Positions 36,624 to 47,165 of a DNA stretch of 64,000 nucleotides are shown here, piece by piece. The notes below the pieces were generated by a model, which saw only the letters and a list, made by a program, of their open reading frames with translations, had not been told where the DNA came from and ran no database searches. Numbering within the stretch: the stretch's first letter is position 1; each line of letters opens with the position of its first letter. This DNA is from Balanoglossus misakiensis (Eukaryota > Hemichordata): positions 7,130,001-7,194,000 of the forward strand of contig CM082592.2 of the NCBI GenBank assembly GCA_040954595.2, in the 5' to 3' direction. The position numbers were made by a program, and so were the translations under genes.

Positions 36624-38611
36624 TTACGGTATTGGTCCATAGTTGGGCCATGTTTGGATTTCGTTGTACAGCATTTGTCCTGGGCACGAGGTGGCGTCGA
36701 CGTCACGATGTCCCAACAGAATATAGTTTGTTCTGATCCAGTTGTTGGCCACGCCGCAGTCGATCAACTGTTGGCCAGCATTCAGTGCTTTCTCGTTAGG
36801 CTGGGGGGAAAAGTTGAAAGGTCGTTTATCATATGTTTGGTGAGATTTTGGGCAACTCATTTGAAGCATTCACTGTTTCATTCCCTCGGTAGTAAAATGC
36901 GCTTCAAAGTCAGTATTGATTTTTTTGCTCTAAATTGAGTCACCGATGTTAAAAATCACTTACCAGCACAGGGTCAAAATTACCGAGGTAGGAGATGGCG
37001 TGAGATATGCTGTTGTATCCAGATGTGTGTGCACCAACCACTCCCCAGCCACGCCCTTCGTACGCGTTACCATCTTCACCAACACAGAAACTATAGCCAA
37101 TATCGTTCCACCCTACGTCGTATGCACAGAAGTATGGAATTGATGATTACAGTAAACTAGTATGTATGTATGTATGTATGTATGTATGTATGTATGTATG
37201 TATGTATGTATGTATGTATGTATGTATGTATGTATGTATGTATGTATGTATGTATGTATGTATGTATGTATGTATGTATGTATGTATGCATGCATGCATG
37301 CATGCATGCATGCATGCGTTTGTGTGTATGCGTGTTTGTGTGTATGCAAATCTGTTTGTTTGTCACTCACCTTGGCTGTCCATATGGTAGTTTTGGACTG
37401 AGCGCATTTCAGCACTGCATGCTCCAATATCATAGCACCTGTTGCCAACGGTATGGTGGATGAACTGATAGTCCACTGGCGTTGGCATGTAGCTGACACT
37501 CCTCGCATCTCTGGCACCCCACTCTGCACGAGTTACGAGACGAACCAGTCCACAATACACCGCTGGACAGGAATGAGGTCAACCAGAAAAGGAAAATCAC
37601 AAAATCGGTTAGTTTCACCGGAACCGTCTCTGCAAGGCAACCAAGGGCAGTTTTTTGCGTGGAAAAACATGTATGCCAGGTGTACTCACGCTCTCCGTTG
37701 GGCACACAGCATCTCCGGTCTGCAGGGCCAGAACAGAGTCCATTCTGGTAGGATCCATCAGTGCAAGGCAGAGTGTCATCCTGACATGTACCGCCCATGC
37801 TGGTGCAGGCCGAGTCGTCTGGAGTTGTGGAAGGGATGTAGACATTTCATGTTGGCAGTAAATGGTCAGTTGCGAGTTCAGTTTCAAACAAAACTTCGGA
37901 AGTTGTTGCCTTAACATCCACCATACAGTAGACCTTATCAATTCGCGCGAAGAATTAAACCAATTCAAACGTTGACTAACCATCTTCGATAATATGTACG
38001 TCGTTCTTTCTTTTCGATCGCAAAGGCTATGTGATCATTCAGTTTGGACCGCACACAAATTTCTTACCTCCTGGCGGTACACAACACCTCCTGTTTGCGG
38101 GTCCGTCGCATAACCCGCTCTCATACCATCCATCGCAGTGTAGACCGTCATCCTGGCATGTTCCGCCTTTAGCAGTGCACTCGGTGTCGGCTACATCACA
38201 TACAGTTGTATAAAACGGATTAATTTCCTCTCAGAGAATATTATAGGATCGTTTTTCTTTTTATCCAGAGACGGAAAAAATAGGTTGCATTAGCAATCCT
38301 GTATGTACCATATTAGACTATACAAAACATTCGTCCTGGATGGAAACGCGACTCATGCACCGACAACTGAACTTCTCCTGATCGGTAATACATACGGTAA
38401 GGTACTTTTGGCGGATTCACAACTTAATAACTAGATCCTAATTGTTGTCAATGGCTAAGGAGCAGATCAGGATTCTTGCCAAACACTGATCAAATACCCT
38501 GTGTATATTGTGATTATGGTGGAAATCTGACCACGAGTGATAAAGTGTGGAGCAATTTTTTTTACCGTACGCCGCGGCGACCAAACACAGGATGATAACG
38601 CTCGTCTTCAT
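36624..38611 (-). CDS. Secreted amidase-type peptidoglycan recognition protein with two cysteine-rich modules
   Basis: Six coding exons: 38566-38611, 38068-38190, 37690-37818, 37371-37562, 36964-37112, 36624-36800. The product is 271 aa. It opens with a signal peptide (MKTSVIILCLVAAAYG). Two homologous cysteine-rich modules follow, one per exon, of the type C..KGGTCQDD..C..G....GLC.GP..RRCCVP. The PGRP domain spans about residues 105-271. Predicted zinc ligands are present: His135 in FIHHT, Tyr170 in WNDIGYSF, His244 and Cys252 in GHRDVDATSCPG. It should therefore be an active N-acetylmuramoyl-L-alanine amidase cleaving bacterial peptidoglycan outside the cell. The role of the Cys-rich modules is unknown; similar modules occur on other invertebrate antibacterial enzymes. 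A (TATG)n array fills part of the intron at 37113-37370. Confidence 0.93.
37161..37318. repeat. (TATG)n microsatellite passing into (CATG)n
   Basis: A near-perfect tetranucleotide array starts at 37161 as TATG and switches near 37285 to CATG/TGCA units, ending at about 37318. It lies in the PGRP intron between exons 4 and 5. The open frames of repeated MYVC or TYIH that it creates are not genes. Confidence 0.95.
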
Positions 38612-39328
38612 GGTTTCGTGCAGAAAATGGTGCAGGCTCTGCAATGAAGGGTGTACCAGTGATGTGTAGCCCCTACAGGTAAGCCTATTACACCTCGAGG
38701 GGTTCCACTCATAAACGGGGATGTTGTATCTATATTACTAGATTCAGAAACACGGTTATTCATTCCACAATCACTACACTTTGTGAAATGACTGTGTTCA
38801 CCCGAAGGTATAGACAAGATCACCGTGTATAGCATTTCGTCAAACTTGTAAGGGTCATAGTTAAAAGACCGCCGACATCTTTGCAGCAACATATATTCGC
38901 CGGATGATTTGTCTGTTCTGACAAAGCGAAGCTGAATAGTCTGGGTTCCCCCCTGTTTAAACCTCCAGAAGTGGGACTGTATCTAGACTTTACATAAGCA
39001 CGTTTATTTCAATTGTATTACGTGGGAAATTAACAGCATGCTTGCCAATTACAGTTAGATTACGTAATCTTTTTGACAATTTTATCAAAATATAGGTTGA
39101 CGAAATGAAGACTTTGACAAGGCTGGTGGGAAGATCCAGGTCGGCTCGTAGGTTTGTGAGGTACCGATCAGCACCCTAAACGAAATATTTTCAAAATCAA
39201 GATTTCAAACAAAACTCATCGATTCACCAAGAAAGATTACTGTTACAGTATATTATCATTATTACAACGACGGTTATTGTTGACTACCCATAGGCACATT
39301 CCCACAGGCAAAAGAGTAGGGCCACCCA
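38612..39328. other. Intergenic between PGRP and sulfotransferase-like gene 1
   Basis: This holds the PGRP upstream flank and the likely 3' UTR of the first sulfotransferase-like gene. A minus-strand AATAAA lies at 39003-39008. No other feature is supported. Confidence 0.5.
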
Positions 39329-40138
39329 CTACAGTTTTTTCTCAACCATTTCCTCGTATAAAGGCATACATTCATAGACACACTCTCTCAATTTCTGCGG
39401 TAGTTCTGTAAAATCGACGTCAGCGTCGGCCGATGGTTGGAAACAGGAGCTTTCTATGGCTTGTTTGAAAAGTATGTCGACGTCAGGCTTCATGGTCTCC
39501 GGAAAGTGGTCAATGTTTCCCGGCTCCCAATTCACGTAAGACTCGCTGAACGGCAGACCCGTCGCTTTACAGTATTTTTGCAAAGTCTCTCGCGGGGAAT
39601 TGGCTAGATCGTCAGAGAGGACGACGATTGGGTGCTGCCCGAGTTCCTTGGTGACGTAATTATACAGGTCATATGTTGCTCTCAAATTAAACACACTTCT
39701 GCACACGGAAATCTTTGTATCTAGGTCAGCTGTGGGATAGAGGTTGTTGGCCAGCTCGAAGCACGAAAGCATTGAGACTCCAGGATTGCGAACAATAAAC
39801 GTGTGCACGTAACCCTTTGGGATATATCTATAATAATCTCTGCCCGCCATGAAGATATCTTTCACAAACACGGCCGCTGTACCAGGGTAGGATTTTTCTA
39901 ACATCGTCCGAACGTCCACATACTTATATCCCGGAACAGGTGGTTGCTGCATCAGGAATTGTGGGCTGCACTGTCTTTCCTCGCCCCGGTAGTAGGCGAT
40001 CACAAACGGCTCATGAATCACCCGAATCCGCTTGTCCGACGCTATTGCCATTTCAAACACTGTCGAGCGTGACCTGGTATGGCCCCACAAGATCACACGA
40101 GTCGACGGCACAGACAAATCTGAACTCGACATAGCCAT
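39329..40138 (-). CDS. Sulfotransferase-like P-loop protein, copy 1 (single exon)
   Basis: A single-exon gene encoding 269 aa. A P-loop-like 5' phosphosulfate-binding motif, HTRSRSTVFEMAI, sits at residues 20-32. A 3' phosphate-binding-like motif, FIVRNPGVSMLS, sits at about 114-125. HEPF and RGEER lie between them. This is the layout of the sulfotransferase superfamily, which uses PAPS as donor, but the acceptor cannot be named. There is no signal peptide or membrane segment, so it is probably cytosolic. It is tandem with a paralogue 395 bp upstream. The intronless structure among intron-rich neighbours suggests retroposition followed by tandem duplication. The start was chosen as the first in-frame ATG before VRVILW-type sequence. 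Confidence 0.85.
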   Translation of the reverse strand: MAMSSSDLSVPSTRVILWGHTRSRSTVFEMAIASDKRIRVIHEPFVIAYYRGEERQCSPQFLMQQPPVPGYKYVDVRTMLEKSYPGTAAVFVKDIFMAGRDYYRYIPKGYVHTFIVRNPGVSMLSCFELANNLYPTADLDTKISVCRSVFNLRATYDLYNYVTKELGQHPIVVLSDDLANSPRETLQKYCKATGLPFSESYVNWEPGNIDHFPETMKPDVDILFKQAIESSCFQPSADADVDFTELPQKLRECVYECMPLYEEMVEKKL

Positions 40139-40532
40139 GGCTGAGATCGGTCTTCTATAGAACAGACTGAGTGCAGTTTACCCTACGACCTTGCGCGGGG
40201 GTACACGACCCTCATTTGGGTACAGGACTGGTGTACTCTGGACAGTTCAAACTACAAAGCACAAACTCTCTAGTTACAGTTAAAAAGGAAGGGTCCAAAA
40301 TTCTACCCTTTGACTCGACAGTTCCTTTGTTACAGCATAGGTGGCCCTCGAATGAAAATGTAAATGCGCAAATTTGTATAAAATGCAAATTGGCACTTCA
40401 TCCAATATCCATACCACGTTTCATAAAATTGAGAGTAGTTATTTCAAAAATTATCACTAATAGAAAAGATTATATCAAATATGCGAATTAATGCGCCAAC
40501 CAACTCAAACGACACCACATCTGCTACCATGG
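40139..40532. other. Spacer between the two sulfotransferase-like genes
   Basis: This 394-bp spacer holds the upstream flank of copy 1 and the 3' end of copy 2. No further gene or recognised regulatory motif is seen. Confidence 0.5.
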
Positions 40533-41387
40533 TTACAACTTATTACTGATCATTTTCTCATACAAAGGTGTGTATTCGTCGATTTGCTGCACAAGTTTAT
40601 GCGGCAGACCTGTTATATCCACATCGGAGTCAGACGATGGTAGAAAGCTGGAGCTTTGCAGCGCCTTTTTATAAAATATTTGGCGGAATTCGGGGGACTT
40701 CTTTACGAAGTCTGGGAAGTGGTCAACATTTCCCGGCTCCCAGTTCAGAAAAGACTCGCTGAACGGCAACCCGGTCGCACTGCAGTACTTCTGCAAAGTC
40801 TCCCTGGGCGAATTGGCCAAATCCTGGGAGTCGATCACTATTGGCCGTTGGTTCAGCTCCTCCGTGACGTACTCGTACAGTTCGAAGAGTGGTGCCATAT
40901 CGCAGAGCTCGATGCAAAGGTCGACCAGTGTGTCGGCGTCGGCCGTTGGCGCTACGGTTCTTGTACACTTGTACGAGGAAAGCACCGCGGGCTTCGGATG
41001 TCGCACCATGAAGGTGTGGACGTATCCGCGCGGAATGTACCCATAGTGATCCCTGCCTCCCAAGACCTTCACGCCGTCTTTGACAAACACGGCCGCCTTT
41101 CCAGGGTACGGTTTTTCAAGCAGTGCCTGCATATCACGATACGTACACCCGGGTACGACTGGACCTAGTGCAAATTTAGGGTGGCACCTTCGCTCCTCGC
41201 CGCGATAGAACGCCCTTGCGAATGGTTCATGGATCACATGAATACTCCTTTCGGACGCTATCGCACACTCTAACACTGTCGATCTTGATCTGGCGTGGAT
41301 CCACAAGATTACGCGAACTGGCGGTATATCCCCAGATTCAGACATCATCTCTGTGTGCGCCCCGGGTGTGGGCTCAGTCATATTCAT
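40533..41387 (-). CDS. Sulfotransferase-like P-loop protein, copy 2 (single exon)
   Basis: A single-exon gene encoding 284 aa, clearly paralogous to its downstream neighbour throughout. Shared segments include VRVILW.H.RSRSTV, VIHEPF, FYRGEER, AAVFVKD, GYVHTF.VR and SPRETLQKYC.ATGLPFSES. Shared in the C-terminal part are NWEPGN.DHFP and the ending PLYE. The P-loop is HARSRSTVLECAI and the 3' phosphate motif FMVRHPKPAVLSSY. It has a longer N-terminus (MNMTEPTPGAHTEMM) than copy 1. As a sulfotransferase-superfamily member it would be a PAPS-dependent transferase. The substrate is unknown and I infer no more than the fold. Transcription is in the same direction as copy 1. Confidence 0.85.
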   Translation of the reverse strand: MNMTEPTPGAHTEMMSESGDIPPVRVILWIHARSRSTVLECAIASERSIHVIHEPFARAFYRGEERRCHPKFALGPVVPGCTYRDMQALLEKPYPGKAAVFVKDGVKVLGGRDHYGYIPRGYVHTFMVRHPKPAVLSSYKCTRTVAPTADADTLVDLCIELCDMAPLFELYEYVTEELNQRPIVIDSQDLANSPRETLQKYCSATGLPFSESFLNWEPGNVDHFPDFVKKSPEFRQIFYKKALQSSSFLPSSDSDVDITGLPHKLVQQIDEYTPLYEKMISNKL

Positions 41388-41778
41388 AATGCATTCTTAC
41401 TGTACTCTATCACGTGATAGCGTTCACTGCCCATCGGGGACACCGCGACTTGACAGATTTTATCGTGCATATCAACCTTGAAAAGAATACGAAGTTCGAC
41501 ACACACACACCCTCTTTTGTAGACATTTCTCAGAGGAACTTACGATAAAATGCAGGCTTTTGACCCACTTGTTTGGCTCAAACAAACTTTTACATGCATG
41601 TAACCCCATATGTGTGTAACGGACCAAATATGATCGCACATGACATTAAACCATGGACCATATCATAAGACGGGAAGGATGTGGAAGCGTCTGTCGAAGA
41701 TTTTGATGAAAATTCAGTGAACATTTTTATCATATCGTTCGACAGGGCGATCCTCTGCATGGTTGGGCCGCATCTTCA
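41388..41778. other. Intergenic between sulfotransferase-like gene 2 and the glycosyltransferase gene
   Basis: No coding sequence or known motif is recognised. It should contain the upstream region of sulfotransferase-like gene 2 and the 3' UTR of the glycosyltransferase. Confidence 0.5.
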
Positions 41779-43605
41779 TCAGATAAGCCGGTACATTTCC
41801 ACTGGTACACCTGGGAGGTCTCGCAGATAGGAGACATCTTTTCCCGCCAATTCTCGACCAATTCTGACAAAATCTGACCAGTTCGATCGTCCACAGCTGA
41901 GGAAGACTTCCGCACCTGATGCGAAGAAAGTACAAACACGTCACGTGACCGAGTATAGACAACACCACAAAAAAACCACCAAAGTTCACATTCTCTGTGA
42001 TGAGACGTGAGTACATACCTTCGCATACTTCTTGCTCGACGAGCGAGAGTTTGTAATTGTCTTTTTTCAGGCGTCGAACCCGCTTGTCTTTCATGGACGT
42101 GACGTCACTTGCTGTGAAGACGTGCGGAACCTCATCCCTCAAACAGTCGACAAATTCCTGTGCATTGACGAAAAGACAATTCAAGATTTACTCAAATGGC
42201 ATTCGGTGAGTCGAGACTTTTAAACCTCTTCAAATAAGCAACCGTCTTCTTACCTGGCGGCGTGGGGGAGCTGCAACGTAAACACAGTCGATGCCTCGAC
42301 CTTCCATGAAACGGCCGACGGCACCTGCGGCACTTCGGCTTGCGTTGGCGAGCGTCACCAGGTCGCCTGAACATCTCTCAACACCGTTCAGCATTAAATG
42401 AAATTCACATCTGTCAAATAAAATAAATATGACAGTCACAGCTCTCATACCAACATAGAAAAAATATACATTAATTCTTTCTACAATAAATATAAAAAAT
42501 ACAAGACAACAGACTGGCGGAAAGAGTACTTGGGTAATCATAATAAAACAGCGGCAAAAGGAAAACATTTCCCCAAATATAATGTTTTCCCATTTATGTA
42601 AATTACAGCTATGAGCAAATATTCATACTACCGAGTAGTAAGTAACACGTGGTTAGGACCAAAGCACCTGGACCAGGTGCTTTATAATTAGCAAACTGAA
42701 CTTGAAACTGATTGGCCAATAAAATCCGTATACGCACACTTCACCAGTTCTGTTCCTCCAATGAATTGCAATGTAGGGTTTTCCTCCGCATATTTTCGAC
42801 CGTACACGGTCGCCCATTTCTCTGACATACTCGGCCCGCAGGAAATAACCGTCCACCGATTTCAGGACCTCGGTTTCGTTCTCAATCATCAGGTCTTCAA
42901 TCTGCAGTGGTCCGTGGATGGCGAGGCAGCGAGCGTCATCGGCCGCCTTCAGCTGTCCGGCGACTTCTGTCTTGTTCCTGCGGTTGGACCTCGTGTCCGG
43001 CAACTCGATGTCCCACAGGTTCTTGAAATCCGCCCTCGTCCTCTCGTACTGACCCCTGTGAAACCTCTTCATGGGTTCCCTCATCTTAGACAGGGGAAAC
43101 TGGACGAGTAGATCGACGCCGTTGCCACACTCCGCCTTGTAGGTCTCCGGGGTCGCCAAGGCAACGAGCTCGCCCAGTTTGGCGGCGTCTATGCTTTCCC
43201 CGAACGTCCGCCAACCTCTGCTCCAACCTTCGATGAAGTGGTTGTGGAACGGAATCGTGACGATGGTCCTGTTGTGGGCGAGGGCGTACGCCACCAGCCG
43301 GCGAAAGCTCAGGTAGTTCCAGTTGGGCCCGCCTTCCCAGAACTGGACGGGGAAGAGATAGCGACGGGTGCGGGGCGCTGTTTGCCCAAGTGAAGATGAC
43401 ACCACTCGGAATGTGTCAACATCTGTTGTTTTGTTAGATGTAATATTCTGGTGAGAAATTTCAGAAACATTATTACGCGAAAATTAAATCAGATATGCAC
43501 ATTGTATTTATTGAGCTGTAACCACAGGGAACAGCTAGAGGAATCTTGTCATCATCCTCATCCTCATCCTCATCCTCATCCTCATCCTCATCCTCATCCT
43601 CATCC

Positions 43606-43667
<62 letters not shown>

Positions 43668-44231
43668 GTCATCATCATCATCATCATCAACATCATCATC
43701 ATCATCATCAACAACAACAGTCTCCCCACACTCTATAATATAGCAAGGAATTGAAAGGTTTGTAGGACTATCACTTTTCTGAAAATCTGTACCTGAGGCG
43801 TGTAGCCTACTACGGTAACCTTGAAATCATTGTCAACCGTACATGTATGTGGACATCTGTCATGTTTGTGTCAGCTTGGTCTCGAAGTGCAAGTGCATTG
43901 GCGAGTTTATTTTTGGAAGCAAATGGTGGCTAATTACCTGTAAAATACGTGGCCTCTGTGTTTCAGTGAAAATGCCCTCTCTTGAGTTCAGAGACGACGT
44001 GGACGCGCTTTCCTCTCCTTTTCTCTCGATTGTACCTCCGTGAGTGGCGATTCCGGGGATCTGTACACCTCCGCCACCGTCGACACCGGTGCGAACAAGG
44101 TTAGACGTTGCGTGTTCATATCTGCCACGCCGGGGAGATTCGCCAGACATCAAGCGTCGGTGGAACAGGTAAAGTTCTGGCAAGATTAACAGCATAAGTG
44201 GTCCCAGTAACCAAGCAAGGCGTCGTTTCAT
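41779..44231 (-). CDS. Type II membrane glycosyltransferase, probably GDP-fucose O-fucosyltransferase-like
   Basis: Five coding exons: 43938-44231, 42738-43447, 42254-42410, 42019-42157, 41779-41915. The product is 478 aa. It begins MKRRLAWLLGPLMLLILPELY, a short cytosolic tail plus signal-anchor, then a Ser/Gly-rich stem, as in Golgi glycosyltransferases. The catalytic part starts YLFPVQFWEGGPNWNYLSF and holds AYALAHNRTIVTIPFHNH, IAIHWRNRTGE and VYVAAPPR. It closes with FLSCGRSNWSDFVRIGREL. The order of an N-terminal G..NQ-like start, a central H.R motif and a C-terminal S-containing motif resembles the O-FucT family (PF10250), but the match is loose. The exon 2 donor (GTGCGT after GAAGT) was chosen because it is the one that keeps the frame. 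The substrate is unknown. Confidence 0.75.
43551..43712. repeat. (TCATCC)n/(TCA)n microsatellite
   Basis: TCATCC-type hexamers at the left pass into pure TCA triplets, with a few TCG and ACA interruptions. It sits in the first intron of the glycosyltransferase gene. The poly-His, poly-Ser and poly-Met open frames it produces are artefacts. Confidence 0.95.
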
Positions 44232-45887
44232 TGTACTTTCTCTTTTTCAAGTCCACATAGCAACGCATCGCATCTCTTCCGTTTCGATAAAAAGCACCAA
44301 CGACACATCACATGTTCCGATCACAAGAAATTTACGACTCTTAGTGAAAGTGGTGAAATGGTCGGATTGGGCTGTGCAATTTTGCTGACGGGGTTTTTGC
44401 GAACGAAGGTGTGATGAATGGACCGTGGATATAGTAATAATTCACCCCCGGAAGTTGAGTCTGATGGGCAGATGAAAGGCGATCAAAGTGACCACATTTG
44501 CATTTACTATATTCCCCATTATGCGTTTCTAAGGATAATGAAGAATTGTTGAAAGTAAGTGTTCAACCCCAAACCCATACACCCCACGCTAAAATAGTTC
44601 AACCGATATTTCGCTATCCTCTTGCTTGTTTGGACAACCTCAACGCGGATGCGGTATATGACACGATTTGGTATTAGCGTCGCGTAACAGCTGTATTACA
44701 GATTTCAAAAACGCTTGGGCTTTTTCAAATACACAAATACTGGTGATTTTTGAGTTTCCATACAAAGAACTAAATAGTTCTCAACTGTTCACTCATGCAG
44801 ATGCCACGGATCAAAGGCAAAGTATACGTCTTTATTATGACAATGTGTATTGGCTAGTATAGGCAAACCTTCAATAGTGTGTCATCAGCTTTTTGAGATG
44901 AAAAGAAATCGTTCAAAATAAAAGAAATGAAATGGTGTAGTATTAAATATCGCTCTGTTTCAGAGCAGCAAACGGTGAAGAGGTCCGCATAAACAAAACA
45001 CAGCGACCCGGCGTTGTGGCACAGGCGTCGTGCGTGAGATTATTGAAATTGGCAGATTATTATTTTTTCAATACATATTCCCTGACACAAAAAGATTAAT
45101 AAGGGTAGTATAACAGTGAATATGACATATGATAGGTTAAATAGCCACAGGAGCGAGCTGTATTTTGAGTGGTGGCTTTGCTTTCCTCTGCTTTTCCGAT
45201 ACTAGCCTATAGCTTGTCGAGTTCGTGGATTTTCCCATTATTTTTGTGAAAGTGTTCAGACTGATTTGTTTTGTATAAGCATACGGTCACGAGCACACTC
45301 GGGCACGCCCAAATGGGCATGAAAGTAGAGATGGCGTTTCGTTTGCTTGCTGTGTTGATAAAAATGTGTATACATGTCGAAAATTACTGACATATGCAAT
45401 ACTTGACAATATACATAAGGATTCTGTTTCAGATAAATTTAGCCAGGATAAACACTGTGATTGACTTCACTCCACACACAGACCGTTTGGTTTAGTTGGT
45501 CTGTTTGATCTGTGGATGAATCGCTGGCCAAAAAACATTCATCATTTTCAACGTAAAAGAAACGATTGACAAATATTTATATTAAATAGAGATATCATGA
45601 TGATAAACATCATATACAAACATGTATCGAATAAATCTGGATGAAGTCCGACGTGGCGTGTGGGTTTTTCCAAACAGCTTACACCATTTTGTAGATCACA
45701 AATAAAAAAGTTCAGGTGACCAGGAATATTCGAACATTTTAAACAAAATTTATCATCAAAAAGAATCTATTCCGAATAAGGATGCTTCAGTCTCCTGTTA
45801 ATAAGAGGGATTCAGCCTAGTATGCAAAATTCTGAGATTAATAAATAATATGTACTGAAGTGAAATTGCATGGGCACATCATCTAAA
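44232..45887. other. Intergenic between the glycosyltransferase and GPCR genes
   Basis: This holds the glycosyltransferase promoter flank and the GPCR 3' flank. I read both strands and found no conserved coding sequence, tRNA or clear transposon. Confidence 0.55.
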
Positions 45888-47165
45888 TCATTCACCCAAT
45901 TCTGTCGTTTCTTGAACTTGACTGTGACCTTGTACGGGGTCATCCTCCATTGGTTTAATCCTCCAACGGTCCGATCGCTCTGGACGCCTTGGAGCTGTGA
46001 TGTCGTAAGACAGCGAAGAGTTGCCGGAGATGGTTGCCAGGGGCGACGGGATGCAACTGCGACACACACAAGAGCGACCCACTCTTGTGGCGCGGCAGAG
46101 CTGAGTCAGTCGCGATCTCATCGCGTGATTTCGGAAGACGTACAGGTACGGGTTTATGGCGCATGAACAGAACGCCATCCACGTGGCAAACGTCTCCCAC
46201 CCAGGCGGGATCAGGAGGGGGTCCGTGGAAAACGATTCTATCATTATCAGAACGAAGTACGCCGTCCAGCAGAACGCAAACGTGAAAACAAGGATGATGG
46301 CAGTTTTTGCCGCTTTCCACTCGTTCTTCATTTTCCGATAAAGGGTTAAATAATGAACACTTATGGTGTCCATGTTACTATGGTTACCCTCACGCCGACT
46401 GGAGCGCGGAGACGACACACTTTCCGCCCTCGGTTTATTCTTCCCCTTTCTTTTAATCACTCCGCGTACCATGACAACGACGCGGACATACACGAACACC
46501 ATGACAACCAAGGGAACCGCATAGCAACACAAAAAGTAGAAAAGTGTGTAGAGTCTTTCCACTGGGTCTGTGATTTTCCAATTCACCGTACAGGTGTACT
46601 TGTGGGGGTTGTAGACGATACAGTTCCACCCGAGCAGCGGGAGCAAAGCGATTAACAGACCGATGACCCAAGCGGCCACTATCGTGCCTACGCATCTCTC
46701 CGGGGTGATCAGGGACGGGTAACGCAGTGGCGAGATTATCGCGCAGTAGCGGTCGACGCTGATGGCCAGTAGCGTCAGAATCTCCACGGCGTAGAGCAAG
46801 AGTTGGGCGACGCCCGTGAACTGGCACCAGAATTCACCGAAGTGCCACGCGTTGGCGATGCACGACATGATGGCGAACGGCATTACCAGGACGCCGATCA
46901 AGAAGCTGGAAACGACGAGATTCAGGACGAATCGGTTGGAGACAGTCAGCAGCGACCTCTTGGAGCAGAATAGAGCGAAAACCAGACAGGAGCCGATGAC
47001 CGTGGCCAGAAATATCGCCGACAAGGTGGTTGTTTGTAGACCCGTGTATGGATCAAACACAGGGATGGTCGCGTTCAGGGATATGGTATCGTTCAGTGAA
47101 ACGGCCATCGCGTCGACGCACATATCAAATATGACATCCGAACGGATCAGAGATACAGTCGGCAA
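45888..47165 (-). CDS. Orphan class A (rhodopsin-type) GPCR, GPR161/GPR101-like
   Basis: A single-exon gene of 425 aa with seven hydrophobic segments. The N-terminus has glycosylation sites NDT (Asn25) and NAT (Asn31). TM1 covers about 47-70. TM2 has NRFVLNLVVSSFLIGVLVMPF, split around the N..VSS core. The TM3 Cys lies in FGEFWCQFTG, with the DRY box as ISVDRYCAI. TM4 ends LLPLLGWNC. TM6 reads AFCWTAYFV. TM7 has NPYLYVFRN, equivalent to NPxxY. A Cys-rich juxtamembrane segment (CRATRVGRSCVCRSC) is a probable palmitoylation region. The TM3-TM4 part, with LGW and ISPLRYPSLITPERCVG, resembles the GPR161/GPR101 group, but orthology is unproven. Met20 is an alternative start. The ligand is unknown. 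Confidence 0.88.
   Translation of the reverse strand: MPTVSLIRSDVIFDMCVDAMAVSLNDTISLNATIPVFDPYTGLQTTTLSAIFLATVIGSCLVFALFCSKRSLLTVSNRFVLNLVVSSFLIGVLVMPFAIMSCIANAWHFGEFWCQFTGVAQLLLYAVEILTLLAISVDRYCAIISPLRYPSLITPERCVGTIVAAWVIGLLIALLPLLGWNCIVYNPHKYTCTVNWKITDPVERLYTLFYFLCCYAVPLVVMVFVYVRVVVMVRGVIKRKGKNKPRAESVSSPRSSRREGNHSNMDTISVHYLTLYRKMKNEWKAAKTAIILVFTFAFCWTAYFVLIMIESFSTDPLLIPPGWETFATWMAFCSCAINPYLYVFRNHAMRSRLTQLCRATRVGRSCVCRSCIPSPLATISGNSSLSYDITAPRRPERSDRWRIKPMEDDPVQGHSQVQETTELGE

Noticed and set aside
37157-37463. Open frames of MYVC and TYIH repeats
   Set aside because: Produced by the (TATG)n microsatellite in a PGRP intron.
40656-41168. 170-codon plus-strand open frame
   Set aside because: Antisense to sulfotransferase-like gene 2; no recognisable domain.
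43451-43743. His-, Ser- and Met-repeat open frames
   Set aside because: Produced by the TCATCC/TCA microsatellite in the glycosyltransferase intron.
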